Assembly (NCBI GenBank): GCA_016212095.1
Contig: JACRHH010000001.1
Location: forward strand, 90,184-154,183
Reading direction: 5' to 3'
Origin: Nitrospirota bacterium
Lineage (GTDB): Bacteria > Nitrospirota > Thermodesulfovibrionia > SZUA-242
Length of the DNA stretch: 64,000 bases
The first letter of the stretch is position 1; each line of letters opens with the position of its first letter. Below the pieces are notes generated by a model. The model was not told the origin of the DNA. It saw only the letters and a list, made by a program, of their open reading frames with translations, and did not search any database. Shown here piece by piece: positions 7,924 to 16,863 of the stretch. A program made the translations under genes and the position numbers.

Positions 7924-8862
7924 TTATTTCATCGCGTATTCATCAACAAGAGCAATCAGATTCGGCAGATCGGGCTTCGTGATAATCCGTTCGGCTCCAA
8001 GATCGCGCCATTTGCGGATGTTGTCGTCCGTGGCCATCGAGGAAAATATCAGTACTGGAAGCGTCTTTAGAACCGGATCATCCTTTATGCGGACGGTAAG
8101 ATGCGTGCCGTCCATGCGCGGCATCTCCACGTCTGTTATCACGACAGACACATGTTTTTCGATAGGCTCGTGCTTGCTTTCAGCCCGTTTCTTCAGATCG
8201 AGCAGTATGTCAAGCGCCTCCTGCCCGTCACATGCCTCAAGAACCGGGTAGCCGGCATCGGATAGCGCATTCCTGATATTTTTCCGTATGAAACCGGAGT
8301 CGTCCGCCATCATTACGTATTTGGTGGCGCGTATGGCGGCTTTTGTTTCCTCCGTGTTTGACGGAACAGGAATCCGGAGAGCAGTCTGCGGACATATGTC
8401 GGCGATGATCTTCTCGAAGTCCAGCAGCATGACGATGCGGTCTTCCATCTTCACGATGCTTGTGACAAGACCGTCATCGATCATGTTGACGGGCGGTTCC
8501 ACATCTGTCCAGGAAATCCGGTGAATGCGCTGAACCGAATGCACCATTATGCCTACCTGAACATTGTTGAACTCCATCACGATAACCTTGCTGGCCTTCA
8601 CATCGCCGGTCTCCTTGCCCAGGAGCTTGGCCATGTCCACTATGGTTATAACGCTGCTTCTAAGCGTGGCGATTCCGGCCACGGCGTATGTGCTGTCCGG
8701 GATATGCGTGAGTTTTGGAAGATTGATGATCTCCCTGACCTTCCCGACGTTAACGGCGTAATAGCATGGTTTTATCTTGCCCTCGTATCCGATTTCATCG
8801 ATGCGGAATTCTATGATTTCAAGTTCGTTAGTGCCGCTTTCAAGCAGGATTTGTGACTCCAT
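7924..8862 (-). CDS. cheV: Chemotaxis coupling protein CheV (CheW-receiver)
   Basis: CheV couples chemoreceptors to the CheA kinase and tunes adaptation through phosphorylation. The 312 residues split into a CheW domain (about 14-160) and a receiver domain (about 180-310). The receiver has the acidic pair Asp187-Asp188, the phospho-acceptor Asp244 in Ile-Thr-Asp-Val-Glu-Met-Pro, and a conserved Thr-Lys-Pro near the end. The ATG follows GGAGGT closely. The genes upstream on the same strand encode a PAS histidine kinase and two-CW proteins, so this could be a small signalling locus; no cheA or cheY lies here. A chemoreceptor gene is found at 35.4 kb. Confidence 0.93.
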   Translation of the reverse strand: MESQILLESGTNELEIIEFRIDEIGYEGKIKPCYYAVNVGKVREIINLPKLTHIPDSTYAVAGIATLRSSVITIVDMAKLLGKETGDVKASKVIVMEFNNVQVGIMVHSVQRIHRISWTDVEPPVNMIDDGLVTSIVKMEDRIVMLLDFEKIIADICPQTALRIPVPSNTEETKAAIRATKYVMMADDSGFIRKNIRNALSDAGYPVLEACDGQEALDILLDLKKRAESKHEPIEKHVSVVITDVEMPRMDGTHLTVRIKDDPVLKTLPVLIFSSMATDDNIRKWRDLGAERIITKPDLPNLIALVDEYAMK

Positions 8863-8953
8863 GTTACCTCCGGGAATGCCTGTGATTTACCGCATATTCC
8901 TATCGGATGGCATTCCGGAAACTTGAGGCGAGCATCAAGCCATGTAATTGTCG

Positions 8954-10136
8954 TCAGCAGTCTGAAGCATTTGCCAGAGGAAGGTACATCCTGAATAACG
9001 CGCCCTCGCCTGGAGCGCTTTCCGCAACAATATATCCGTTGTGTCGCCGGACAACCCCGTAAACCGTGGCAAGCCCCAAACCCATGCCCTTTGTTCTGCT
9101 CCTGGTTGTAAAGAACGGATCGAAAATATGCTTCATTACTTCGTCGTCCATGCCTATTCCGGTGTCGTTGACACAGAGCATGGCATATATTCCAGCCGGC
9201 AAGGCGGCTGATGCCTGGCGTTTCGTAATCGTAACCTCGGTTGTCGTGACGGTGAGCCTGCCGCCGGAAGGCATGGCATGAACCGCGTTCACTGCCAGAT
9301 TGATGAATGCCTGTTCCATCTGGCTGCGGTTGCCCTCAACCATCACCGTTTTCCCGTATATGTTACGTTCAACCGTTATTCCGGATGGAATCGTCGGCGC
9401 AAGCATGTCGCATGTCATGGAAACCAGCTCGTTCAGGTCGAAGCGGCTGCGCTCCACGGGATCATTCCGGCTGAACGCGAAAAGCTCCCGCGTTATCGCC
9501 GAAGCGCTCTCTGTTGCCCTCATGATCGCAAGCAGATGCCGTTCAAGCGGCGAATCGTCCGGCAGAAGATGAAGCACCACGCCGGCATTTCCGTTTATCG
9601 CGGCCAGAATATTGTTGAAATTATGCGCAAGGCCGCTTGCGAGCATCCCGATCGATTCCATCTTCTGAGCATGGAAAAGCCGCGCCTGAAGCTCGCGGGC
9701 CTCTTCCTCGGCCAGCCGCTTTTCCGAAATGTCGCGCACGATATGAATCGCGCCGATGATTGAACCGCCCGCATCCCTTCTTGGAAAAGCGCGTATTTCA
9801 ACCTCCGAACCAATATGAGGCTCAAACAGTTCCGCCTCCACGGGTTCGGCGCAACGAATAGCCACATGGCACGGACACTTGTCGGGCGGGGTGTCCTTGC
9901 CGTGAAATGCCTGGTAGCACTTTTCCCCCACAAGCTTTTCAGCGGATGTGCCCAACATTCGCCCGGCAGCGCTGTTTGCGAATATTATGTTGTAATCGGT
10001 GTCGTGTATGGTGATCGCATCGGCTATGTGATGAAGCGTTTTTTCCCAGTCGAGCCGTGTCTGGCTAAAGAAACACCGCTCGCTCTCTGACGGATCATGT
10101 GAAGCATGATCGCCTCCCGATAAACTTCCCTGTTCC
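8954..10136 (-). CDS. PAS-domain sensor histidine kinase, NtrB-like, TTG start
   Basis: This cytosolic kinase of about 394 residues starts with a TTG placed after AGGAGG (start codon 10138-10136). A PAS domain (about 30-145) carries a Cys-rich loop, Lys-Cys-Tyr-Gln-Ala-Phe-His-Gly with further cysteines at 88, 90 and 96, seen in many PAS proteins of anaerobes. The phosphoacceptor is His172 in Ala-His-Asn-Phe-Asn-Asn, an NtrB-like H-box, followed by an HATPase_c domain with Asn-Ala-Val-His-Ala, Asp-Thr-Gly-Ile-Gly-Met and Gly-Leu-Gly-Leu-Ala motifs. There are no membrane segments. No cognate response regulator is adjacent except the receiver of the two-CW fusion at 10.6 kb, which is a plausible but unproven partner. 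Confidence 0.9.
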
Positions 10137-10257
10137 AATATCCCGCCTCCTGGCTATTTGTTAATATGCTTTCTGTTTATGGAACTGATTCCACACCTAC
10201 TAAACAGCCAAAACGGCGCAAAGTCAACCTTAACTTCTGGCTTTAGCTTATTTGTTA

Positions 10258-10289
10258 CCAATCCCCCCCCTTCGGGAAAAGGGGGGATT
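10258..10289 (-). terminator. Hairpin terminator after the small two-CW gene
   Basis: AATCCCCCC and GGGGGGATT arms flank a short loop at about 10259-10289, some 25 bases past the stop of the two-CW gene at 10315. It probably ends that transcript. Confidence 0.65.
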
Positions 10290-10314
10290 CCATGAATTGG
10301 TCAAACTACGGTTC

Positions 10315-10560
10315 TCATACCCTCGCCACCACACCCGCACCGTTGTAACGCTTGTTGTAATGCTGGCTTTTGTAGTAATCGCATTCCATGCAGTTTGTAA
10401 GCTTTGTGGCAAACGAACCCTGTATCCTGCCGCCGCAGAGCGTTCCGGCCACGCGCGCGCAGGTATTGCCTCCGTCGGGATACGCCGGGCAAACGCCCAA
10501 CTCACCGCTTTTTGCGCCGCCTTTCTCGCGTCCGCATTTCTTGAATTCCCAGCATTTCAT
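10315..10560 (-). CDS. Small two-CW domain protein
   Basis: This 81-residue protein matches the two-CW domain pattern: Cys3-Trp4-Glu-Phe near the start, a Cys-Pro-Ala-Tyr-Pro segment, a second Cys (34) followed by Ala instead of the usual Trp, then Val-Ala-Gly-Thr-x-Cys-Gly-Gly and a closing CxxC (57-60) with Asp-Tyr-Tyr. Eight spaced cysteines suggest metal binding. The ATG at 10560 is preferred to the GTG three codons earlier because GGAGG lies 8 bases before it. The next gene upstream is a two-CW/receiver fusion with the same cysteine layout, so the two are paralogues. Function is unknown in the family; a redox or metal sensor is a guess. Confidence 0.82.
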   Translation of the reverse strand: MKCWEFKKCGREKGGAKSGELGVCPAYPDGGNTCARVAGTLCGGRIQGSFATKLTNCMECDYYKSQHYNKRYNGAGVVARV

Positions 10561-10610
10561 GTCAGTCACCTCCGGTAAGATTATGATCTATCAGACTTTC
10601 TTGTTTGCCG

Positions 10611-11234
10611 TCAATTTTTCAGGACATGACCGATCCTGGCCAGCAGGTCGTTCGGCTCGAACGGCTTGTCCAGATACTCGCAGCATCCCCTTCGCATCAA
10701 CTGCGCGATCTGACCTTTGTCGGCATGAGCCGAAATAGCAAATACGGGAATCCTGCTGTTACGGCGGTTGAGTTCTTCAATCAACTCGATGCCGTTCATG
10801 CCCGGCATCTGGACATCGAGCAGAATCAGGTCGAAATCCTTGTCCGGATTTTTTGTATTGAACAATATGGCAAGAGCGTCTTCGGCGCTTTCCGCCGCCC
10901 TTGTCCGGTAACCGGCTTTCTTTAGCGAAATTGCGGCGGAGAACAGGAACTTCTTCTCGTCATCCACCACCAGTATCCGCTTCTGCCTCATGCTTGCGGC
11001 GAGTTTGGCGGCGTTTTCACTTTCCACAGTGTCACCGCTGTGCATTCTGTTTACATATTGATAGAATTCGCATTCCGTGCAACTTGACAGCTTCTGCGCG
11101 TAAGTTCCCTGCACCTTGCCGCCGCACATGGTTCCGGCCACCAGCCAGCATATATTGCCGCTCTTCTTGTCGTATGCGGGACATCCGCCATCGCACCCTC
11201 GCGAGCAATTCTTGTATTCCCAACAGTTGAGCAT
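10611..11234 (-). CDS. Two-CW domain fused to a response-regulator receiver
   Basis: In this 207-residue protein residues 1-60 are a two-CW domain with both Cys-Trp pairs (4-5 and 29-30), Cys-Pro-Ala-Tyr, Val-Ala-Gly-Thr-Met-Cys-Gly-Gly and a final CxxC. Residues 85-205 are a CheY-like receiver with Asp91-Asp92, phosphoacceptor Asp140 and Lys-Pro-Phe. There is no DNA-binding output. The ATG at 11234 follows GGAGG with 7-base spacing. The fusion ties the uncharacterised two-CW module directly to phosphotransfer. The PAS kinase at 9-10.1 kb is the nearest candidate donor. Confidence 0.88.
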   Translation of the reverse strand: MLNCWEYKNCSRGCDGGCPAYDKKSGNICWLVAGTMCGGKVQGTYAQKLSSCTECEFYQYVNRMHSGDTVESENAAKLAASMRQKRILVVDDEKKFLFSAAISLKKAGYRTRAAESAEDALAILFNTKNPDKDFDLILLDVQMPGMNGIELIEELNRRNSRIPVFAISAHADKGQIAQLMRRGCCEYLDKPFEPNDLLARIGHVLKN

Positions 11235-11537
11235 GACCAATCCTCCGGTTAACAGCATTGCCCTCATCAGCGCCATGTAAGAGCAGTATTCATGCCAATA
11301 CGTCCTTTACGGGAAATGGCTGCAATACGTCAGGTTACCAAATCGCCTGGCAACTTATGTCGCTCAGCCAGGCTGCCCTCATTAGGCATTTGCAAACAAT
11401 TCACTTAATTTACAAGGCATTGGCCGCCATGCAACATTAGTTGACAATGCAACGGATGTTGCTGGAACCAAATTGACAAACACAGGGCCGTGTGACATGT
11501 TAGTCCGGTATGAATCAAACACCTGATATGGCAGACC
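11235..11537. other. Intergenic region between divergent genes
   Basis: These 303 bases separate the two-CW/receiver gene (minus) from the ABC exporter operon (plus), so promoters of both should lie here. No coding sequence or strong hairpin was recognised. Confidence 0.6.
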
Positions 11538-12782
11538 ATGCTTGCCCGCCTTCTTAAGCGCTCATTCGCAAACCAAAAAAAGGCCATGGCCATAATGGTT
11601 ATTGCCGTTGCCTTCGGCACGGCGCTGGCCGCGTCGCTTCTTACCGTTTCTTTTGAAATATCGAACCGCGTGGCAGTGGAACTGCGGGCTTTTGGCGCAA
11701 ACATCAGCGTCGAGCCGAAGGTTGAGGGCATGGCCGGCTTGGCCGGACAGACGCGGTGGCTGAACGAGTCCGATCTGAAGAAGATAAAAACCGTATTCTG
11801 GCGGCATAACATTCTGGGCTTCAGCCCGGTTCTGGAGGCCGAAAACGAGGTCGAAGCCGCCGGACGCAGGGAGCGCGTGACCATCGCCGGAACCTGGCAC
11901 GAGAAAAAACTTCAGCTTCCGGGCGAGGAACGGAAGTTCTCGGCTGGCGCGGTCTCGGTGTCGCCGTGGTGGGATGTTCAGGGCGCGTGGCCGCCGGACG
12001 ACAGTTCCGTGGCGGTCGGCAGCGCGCTTGCCGCGAGGCTTGGCGTTTCCACCGGAAACGCGATAACTGTTTCCGGCAGGCGGTTTACGGTTTCCGGAAT
12101 TCTCACCACCGGCGGGCGCGAGGACGAGCAGGTTGTTATGGAGCTTTCCGCGCTTCAATCGCTTGCGGGGCTTCAGGGGAAAATTTCGCGCGTTCTGGTA
12201 AGCGCGTTAAGCACGCCGATGGACGATTTCGCATACAAGAATCCGGACAAGATGAGCCGCGCCGAGTACGAAAAATGGTACTGCACCGCCTACGTCACAT
12301 CCATAGCCAAACAGGTTGAGGAGGTGATGACCGGCTCGCGCGCGCGCCCGGTCTGGCAGGTGGCCGAAACCGAGGGCAAGGTTCTGGACAGGCTTCGCAC
12401 CGCGATTTATCTGCTCTGCGCCGTGGCACTTGCCGCCTCGTCCATCGGCGTGGCAACCACGATGATCACCAGCCTGCTTCGCCGCGTGGAAGAAATCGGC
12501 CTGATGAAGGCGATGGGGGCCGATTCCTTCGGCATAGCGCGGCTGTTTCTGTCGGAGGCGGTGATAATCGGGCTTGCGGGCGGGCTGGTCGGGCTGCTTG
12601 CGTCGGTCTGGATTTCGGGCGAAATCGGCCTGCGTGTATTCGGCACAAAGCTTGCCCAGAGGACCATGCTGTTTCCGCTTTCGGTAACAATTGCGCTTGT
12701 TATCTCAGTAACCGGCTCGCTTTTTCCCATAGCGCGCGCGCTTCGGATCAAACCGGCGGTTGTGCTGAAAGGCGCGGAATAA
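11538..12782 (+). CDS. ABC transporter permease, FtsX/MacB-type (first of two)
   Basis: This 414-residue permease has one N-terminal membrane helix (about 15-38), a long extracytoplasmic domain (about 40-285) and three C-terminal helices with the FtsX motif Arg-Arg-Val-Glu-Glu-Ile-Gly-Leu-Met-Lys-Ala-Met-Gly near residue 315. The sequence Arg-Ala-Phe-Gly-Ala-Asn-Ile-Ser-Val-Glu-Pro starts the periplasmic part; its counterpart in the next gene is Arg-Ala-Tyr-Gly-Ala-Asn-Ile-Leu-Val. The two permeases are therefore paralogues that form a heterodimer. The operon order is permease, permease, ATPase. Similar permease pairs accompany iron uptake genes in some bacteria, but no such gene is present here. 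The substrate is unknown; export or mechanotransmission is as likely as import. Confidence 0.87.
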   Translation: MLARLLKRSFANQKKAMAIMVIAVAFGTALAASLLTVSFEISNRVAVELRAFGANISVEPKVEGMAGLAGQTRWLNESDLKKIKTVFWRHNILGFSPVLEAENEVEAAGRRERVTIAGTWHEKKLQLPGEERKFSAGAVSVSPWWDVQGAWPPDDSSVAVGSALAARLGVSTGNAITVSGRRFTVSGILTTGGREDEQVVMELSALQSLAGLQGKISRVLVSALSTPMDDFAYKNPDKMSRAEYEKWYCTAYVTSIAKQVEEVMTGSRARPVWQVAETEGKVLDRLRTAIYLLCAVALAASSIGVATTMITSLLRRVEEIGLMKAMGADSFGIARLFLSEAVIIGLAGGLVGLLASVWISGEIGLRVFGTKLAQRTMLFPLSVTIALVISVTGSLFPIARALRIKPAVVLKGAE

Positions 12783-12783
12783 G

Positions 12784-13878
12784 TTGAAGCGTAGCGGCTG
12801 GTTCTACTATTTCCTCAAGCGCTCGGTCGGCCAGCGCCGGATGCGTTTTGCGATAGCCGCGCTTTCGGTTGCGCTTGCGGTCTCGGTTCTGATCGGCCTT
12901 GCAGGCCTGTCGCTTGGAATACGCGAAAAACTTGGCGACACGCTTCGGGCCTACGGCGCGAACATTCTGGTTTCCGGCGGCGCGAACGATCTGGATGCCG
13001 CGGCAGCCGAACGCATTGCCGCCCTGCCGTCGGTCGCGTCAGCCGAGCCGCAGCTTTTCGGGCGCGTTTCGGTTCGCAACGCTACTGTTGAGATGGTTGG
13101 AGCCGGATTCGGTAAATTGCGGGAGCGCGGTTGGCGAATTGACGGCGGCTGGCCTTCGGGTGAAGGCAATGCCCTGGTTGGCGCGGGCCTTCGCGAAGCG
13201 CTTGGCGTAAAAATCGGCGATGCGCTGGAGATTTCGTCCGACGCCGGGCAAAGTCTGACGGTTAAAATTTCAGGATTCGTCGAGCGTGGCGGCGATGAGG
13301 ACAAGGCTGTTTTCATCGACATCGGCGCGGCTGGAATGCTTCTTGGCAAAACCGGACGCGCAGGCGTGATTCTTGTGCGAAGCCGCGAAAACGTTGATGC
13401 GACAGTTAAGGAAATCAGCATGGCAATGCCGGGCGTGGCGGTAAAAACCCTCCGGCAGGTGGCGCAGGCCGAGGAATCGCTGCTGCTTAAAATCCAGCTT
13501 TTAATGGCGATGGTCACGCTTGTTGTGTTTGTGGCGTCGATCATCAGCGTTGGAAGCACGATGGGCGCAACCGTGCTTGAGCGGCGCGAGGAGATCGGGC
13601 TTATGAAGGCGCTGGGCGGAACGCGCATAGGCATCGCCGCCTTCTATGCCGCCGAAGCCGCCGCAATAGGCATTGCAGGGGGGCTTCTCAGTGTTCCGGC
13701 GGGTTTCGCGTCGGCGCAGATTGTTTCTAAGGGCGCGTTCGGCTCGTTTATAAACGTGCCGTGGTATCTGGCTCTGGCCGGGCCGGTTGCCGGAGCGGCG
13801 CTGGCCGTGGTTTCGGGCTGGTTTCCGGTGCGCAATGCGATGAAGCCCGCGGCATCGACAATTCTTCGTGGAGAGTAA
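12784..13878 (+). CDS. ABC transporter permease, FtsX/MacB-type (second of two)
   Basis: This 364-residue partner of the preceding permease starts with TTG one base after its stop, so translation is probably coupled. The topology is the same: an N-terminal helix (about 18-40), a periplasmic domain and three C-terminal helices with Glu-Arg-Arg-Glu-Glu-Ile-Gly-Leu-Met-Lys-Ala-Leu-Gly. The periplasmic domain is shorter than in the first permease by about 50 residues. The gene is followed after 9 bases by the ATPase gene. Confidence 0.87.
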   Translation: MKRSGWFYYFLKRSVGQRRMRFAIAALSVALAVSVLIGLAGLSLGIREKLGDTLRAYGANILVSGGANDLDAAAAERIAALPSVASAEPQLFGRVSVRNATVEMVGAGFGKLRERGWRIDGGWPSGEGNALVGAGLREALGVKIGDALEISSDAGQSLTVKISGFVERGGDEDKAVFIDIGAAGMLLGKTGRAGVILVRSRENVDATVKEISMAMPGVAVKTLRQVAQAEESLLLKIQLLMAMVTLVVFVASIISVGSTMGATVLERREEIGLMKALGGTRIGIAAFYAAEAAAIGIAGGLLSVPAGFASAQIVSKGAFGSFINVPWYLALAGPVAGAALAVVSGWFPVRNAMKPAASTILRGE

Positions 13879-13887
13879 TTTTATAAT

Positions 13888-14559
13888 ATGTCGCTTATAG
13901 TCGCAGAGAAAATCGAGAAATCATACGCAACAAACGCCGCGCTCCGGGGCGTGAACATCGCCATCGAGCCGCGAGAATGGGTGAGCATAACCGGGCCGTC
14001 GGGTTCAGGGAAAAGCACTCTGATGAATATTCTTGGCGGCCTCGATCTGCCGACTGCCGGATGCGTGCGCTTGAACGGAACCGACATCTGCGCGCTTTCG
14101 GAAGACGGCCTTGCCCGCTTCCGGCGCGAGACAATCGGATATATTTTCCAGCAATCGCACCTTATTCCGTATCTCTCGGCAACCGAAAACGTGATGCTAT
14201 GCCAGTATTTTCACAGCATTCCCGATGAGGAAGAGGCGCGGGAGGCGCTACGGCGCGTGGGGCTTGGACACCGGCTCGATCACAAGCCGTCGCAGCTTTC
14301 CGGCGGAGAGCAGCAGCGCGTCTGCATCGCGCGGGCGCTAATCAACAGCCCCAAACTGCTTCTGGCCGACGAACCAACCGGCAACCTCGACCGCGAAAAT
14401 ACCCGCGTTGTGCTTGAGTTACTGAAACGGATGTACGACGAGGAGCATTTCACCATCGTGCTGGTTACGCACGATCCTTTCGTGGCCGAATGGGCGGGCC
14501 GGGTTGTGGGCATGGAAGACGGGCATATCGTGTTTGACAGGAAAGCGGGGGAAACCTGA
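13888..14559 (+). CDS. ABC transporter ATPase, LolD/MacB-type
   Basis: This 223-residue ATPase has Walker A Gly-Pro-Ser-Gly-Ser-Gly-Lys-Ser-Thr near residue 36, Q-loop Phe-Gln-Gln-Ser, signature Leu-Ser-Gly-Gly-Glu-Gln-Gln-Arg, and Walker B Leu-Leu-Ala-Asp-Glu-Pro-Thr-Gly-Asn-Leu-Asp, the last typical of the LolD/MacB/FtsE group. It energises the two FtsX-type permeases encoded just upstream. The gene ends the three-gene operon. Confidence 0.92.
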   Translation: MSLIVAEKIEKSYATNAALRGVNIAIEPREWVSITGPSGSGKSTLMNILGGLDLPTAGCVRLNGTDICALSEDGLARFRRETIGYIFQQSHLIPYLSATENVMLCQYFHSIPDEEEAREALRRVGLGHRLDHKPSQLSGGEQQRVCIARALINSPKLLLADEPTGNLDRENTRVVLELLKRMYDEEHFTIVLVTHDPFVAEWAGRVVGMEDGHIVFDRKAGET

Positions 14560-14596
14560 ACGCAACCCGATTGATTGCTGATTGATTGCCGGATGG

Positions 14597-14764
14597 TCAG
14601 AGTCCGAGCGCCTTCGATGTTCTTTTCACCGTTTTGTTGTCCGGATGCTTGACGGCTATCTCGCGCCCCGCGCTTGAGCGGGCAAGCGAAAGGCATAGCT
14701 TCCGCAATGCGCCTGCCTGCGCAAGCCGTCTGCTTATGGCTTGCGGGCTCATGTCAATTTTCAT
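14597..14764 (-). CDS. Small hypothetical protein (55 aa)
   Basis: A 55-codon frame starts with ATG at 14764 after a weak AAAGG. The product is basic and alpha-helical in character: it begins Met-Lys-Ile-Asp-Met-Ser-Pro-Gln-Ala and contains Leu-Arg-Lys-Leu-Cys-Leu-Ser-Leu. It fills an otherwise empty gap between the ABC operon and the exonuclease gene. No domain is recognised and the coding call rests on the open frame and start context only. Confidence 0.45.
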   Translation of the reverse strand: MKIDMSPQAISRRLAQAGALRKLCLSLARSSAGREIAVKHPDNKTVKRTSKALGL

Positions 14765-14853
14765 CCGAGATGCCTTTCAGGTATTCAATTGAAATTAAGT
14801 CTATACCGCATGAGCACTAATGTCAGCAGTGAAGCGTTAAACCATCAATCCGC

Positions 14854-15702
14854 CTACCGCTTGCGCCGCGCCGAGAGCCGCTCCCACGCCTCAAGCCAGG
14901 CGCTCAGATGCGCGTGGCGCGGCTGCATCGAGACGGCGGTTATCATGACGCGAACCCGTTCCTCCTCTTCGGCGTATTCCCCGGCGGTAAAGAAACCGGC
15001 CAGACGCGCGGTTTTCAGCCAGAGAAGATATGTCGTAAGCGCGTCGAATTCGTTATATTCAACAACGCGACGCGTGTCGCCCGAAAGCCACAGATCAACC
15101 ACATCCCGTCCGTCGGTTCCCATCTTGCCCGGAATTCCGCAGGCCTGCGCGATTTCGTGAAGCGAGGGAACCGCCTTGCCCCAGCCGCTAAGAATTCCCT
15201 TCAGGTCAACATGGGCGTCGCCATACTTGCTCATGTAGCCCATGAATTCCTTCCCGTCGCGGCTTGCCGGCCTGCAAAACGATGGTGCCGAAAGGCCGTT
15301 CACCAGCGCCCGCTGGAATATAATCGGCATGTCAGACGATGACGAATTGAACCCGACAAGCTGGGGCTTCTGTTTTGATACGCCGTCGAGGAACCGCGCA
15401 AGCATTGCGCCTTCCGGCGGCGGATCATCCGTATCTTCCGGAAGGCTGTGGAGCTTGAGCGAAACCGTGCCGTCGGCATTCCGCTTGCGCGCAACAACCG
15501 CCACCGACACAATCCGGCAGAGCGCGGTTTTCAGGTACGGGCGCGGCTCTTCCGGCGTGGCTCCGCCATGCGCCCACATCGCGGCGATGACATCGGCATC
15601 GGGCATCTCGTCTGGAAGACCGTAAACCAGACGCCCGGAGGCCGGATCGGGAACCCATTCCAGATCGAAGGCCCAAACGGTGTCGAAAATGGATTTAAAC
15701 AT
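14854..15702 (-). CDS. Predicted PolB-like 3'-5' exonuclease
   Basis: This 282-residue protein resembles the predicted PolB-like 3'-5' exonuclease family (DNA_pol_B_exo2, RNase H-like fold). ExoI is Ala-Phe-Asp-Leu-Glu-Trp near the N-terminus (Asp and Glu are metal ligands). ExoII is Leu-Val-Gly-Phe-Asn-Ser-Ser-Ser-Ser-Asp in the middle. ExoIII has Tyr-Asn-Glu-Phe-Asp-Ala-Leu-Thr-Thr-Tyr. The ATG at 15702 was chosen; an in-frame TTG at 15741 would overlap the methyltransferase end. It follows that gene on the same strand. A role in DNA proofreading or repair is inferred from fold only. Confidence 0.82.
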   Translation of the reverse strand: MFKSIFDTVWAFDLEWVPDPASGRLVYGLPDEMPDADVIAAMWAHGGATPEEPRPYLKTALCRIVSVAVVARKRNADGTVSLKLHSLPEDTDDPPPEGAMLARFLDGVSKQKPQLVGFNSSSSDMPIIFQRALVNGLSAPSFCRPASRDGKEFMGYMSKYGDAHVDLKGILSGWGKAVPSLHEIAQACGIPGKMGTDGRDVVDLWLSGDTRRVVEYNEFDALTTYLLWLKTARLAGFFTAGEYAEEEERVRVMITAVSMQPRHAHLSAWLEAWERLSARRKR

Positions 15703-15724
15703 GGCTAAGGTTTCGTCCCCTTGC

Positions 15725-16468
15725 TCACTTCTCAAGCACAACGTACAGATTCAGCGTGAAATATTCGCCAAGGCCGGGAAAGCGCCGAAGCGCGTTTACA
15801 ATAAATCTGAACGGGCTTTCGCTTGCGTTTATTCCTACATGAACAATGCCTAGCCCCGAACGCTCGATCATCTCGAAATAGAGTCTGGCCGGATAACAAT
15901 TCAGCCCAAGCTCCCTGACAGCCGAAACCTGATGCTCCGGATTCCTCCGGTTGAAGCGATTGACCAGCCATGCTTCGGGAAACAGAAGGTGCGACCACGG
16001 GAAAAACCGCTGAAACGGCGCGCCAAGCAGTTTGTGATCGCCCCACGGCGAGTTGTAAAGCGGCCCGAACCCGATATAAATCCTGCCGCCTTCGGCAAGA
16101 CGCTGTTTCATTCCGGCCAGACAATCTTCGGGAATGGGGATATGCTCGAACGCCGCCTGGCTAATTATCACGTCGTATCTCTCGTCCGGATCGAGACCGG
16201 CAATATCCCCGCACACAAAATCGACCCTATCCGCGATCGAACCGAAATTCGACGCCAGCATGTTGCGGGCGAAATCGATGTAGCTCTGCTCAGGATCAAT
16301 GCCGCGAACGCTTGCCGCGCCGCTTGCGGCAGCATGGAAACTGACCGCGCCCTGGCCGCACCCCACATCGAGAACGCGCTCTCCGGAGAAATCCACGCCT
16401 CCCCTGAATCGCGCGCAGAAAACGGACGCCTTCCGCATCCGCCAGTCGAAGTATTCGGATTCACACAC
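15725..16468 (-). CDS. Class I SAM-dependent methyltransferase
   Basis: This 247-residue methyltransferase starts with GTG at 16468, directly after the PIN toxin stop. Motif I is Val-Leu-Asp-Val-Gly-Cys-Gly-Gln-Gly (residues 32-40), then Gly-Ile-Asp-Pro-Glu for ribose binding, and motif IV-like Tyr-Asp-Val-Ile-Ile-Ser-Gln-Ala-Ala-Phe-Glu-His. The C-terminal 100 residues, rich in Phe, Pro and Trp, would bind the acceptor and resemble UbiE/glycan-type methyltransferases. The substrate is unknown. The nearby glycosyltransferases allow a surface glycan role, as an inference. Confidence 0.85.
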   Translation of the reverse strand: MCESEYFDWRMRKASVFCARFRGGVDFSGERVLDVGCGQGAVSFHAAASGAASVRGIDPEQSYIDFARNMLASNFGSIADRVDFVCGDIAGLDPDERYDVIISQAAFEHIPIPEDCLAGMKQRLAEGGRIYIGFGPLYNSPWGDHKLLGAPFQRFFPWSHLLFPEAWLVNRFNRRNPEHQVSAVRELGLNCYPARLYFEMIERSGLGIVHVGINASESPFRFIVNALRRFPGLGEYFTLNLYVVLEK

Positions 16469-16470
16469 GA

Positions 16471-16863
16471 TCAGCCGTCAAGGTACGCCTTAAGCGTAAT
16501 GATCTCCGTGTTGTTGAAGCGTCCAAGCTCAAGCATTTTTTTATCGCCAGTCACAATCAGGTCAGCATTGCCGGCTTCGGCGCATTCAAGGATTCTGTTG
16601 TCGGGTTCATCCAGCAGAATATTGACCGCAGCCGTTGGCCGAACCACGCGCGCAATATCCGCAATATAAACCGCAGTGCGGCTTAAAGCCTCGGCGTCGC
16701 CGCCGAACTTGGAGGCCAAAACAGTCAACACCTCATCGATAACCGGCTTGGAGATGAACAATGTGTCGTCGCGTTCCAATATCTTTTCCACCGCGAGGGC
16801 CGCCCTGCTGTTTGGAATAACGAAAGCGGAGATATAAATATTAGTGTCGAAAACCACCCTCAT
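16471..16863 (-). CDS. PIN-domain toxin (PIN_3/TIGR00305-like)
   Basis: This 130-residue ribonuclease of the PIN family has acidic residues Asp6 (Val-Phe-Asp-Thr-Asn), Glu44, Asp88 in Pro-Asp-Asn-Arg-Ile-Leu-Glu-Cys-Ala, and Asp107 in Thr-Gly-Asp-Lys-Lys. It overlaps the antitoxin stop by 4 bases (ATGA), the standard toxin-antitoxin coupling. The layout is intact, so it is probably active. Confidence 0.9.
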   Translation of the reverse strand: MRVVFDTNIYISAFVIPNSRAALAVEKILERDDTLFISKPVIDEVLTVLASKFGGDAEALSRTAVYIADIARVVRPTAAVNILLDEPDNRILECAEAGNADLIVTGDKKMLELGRFNNTEIITLKAYLDG

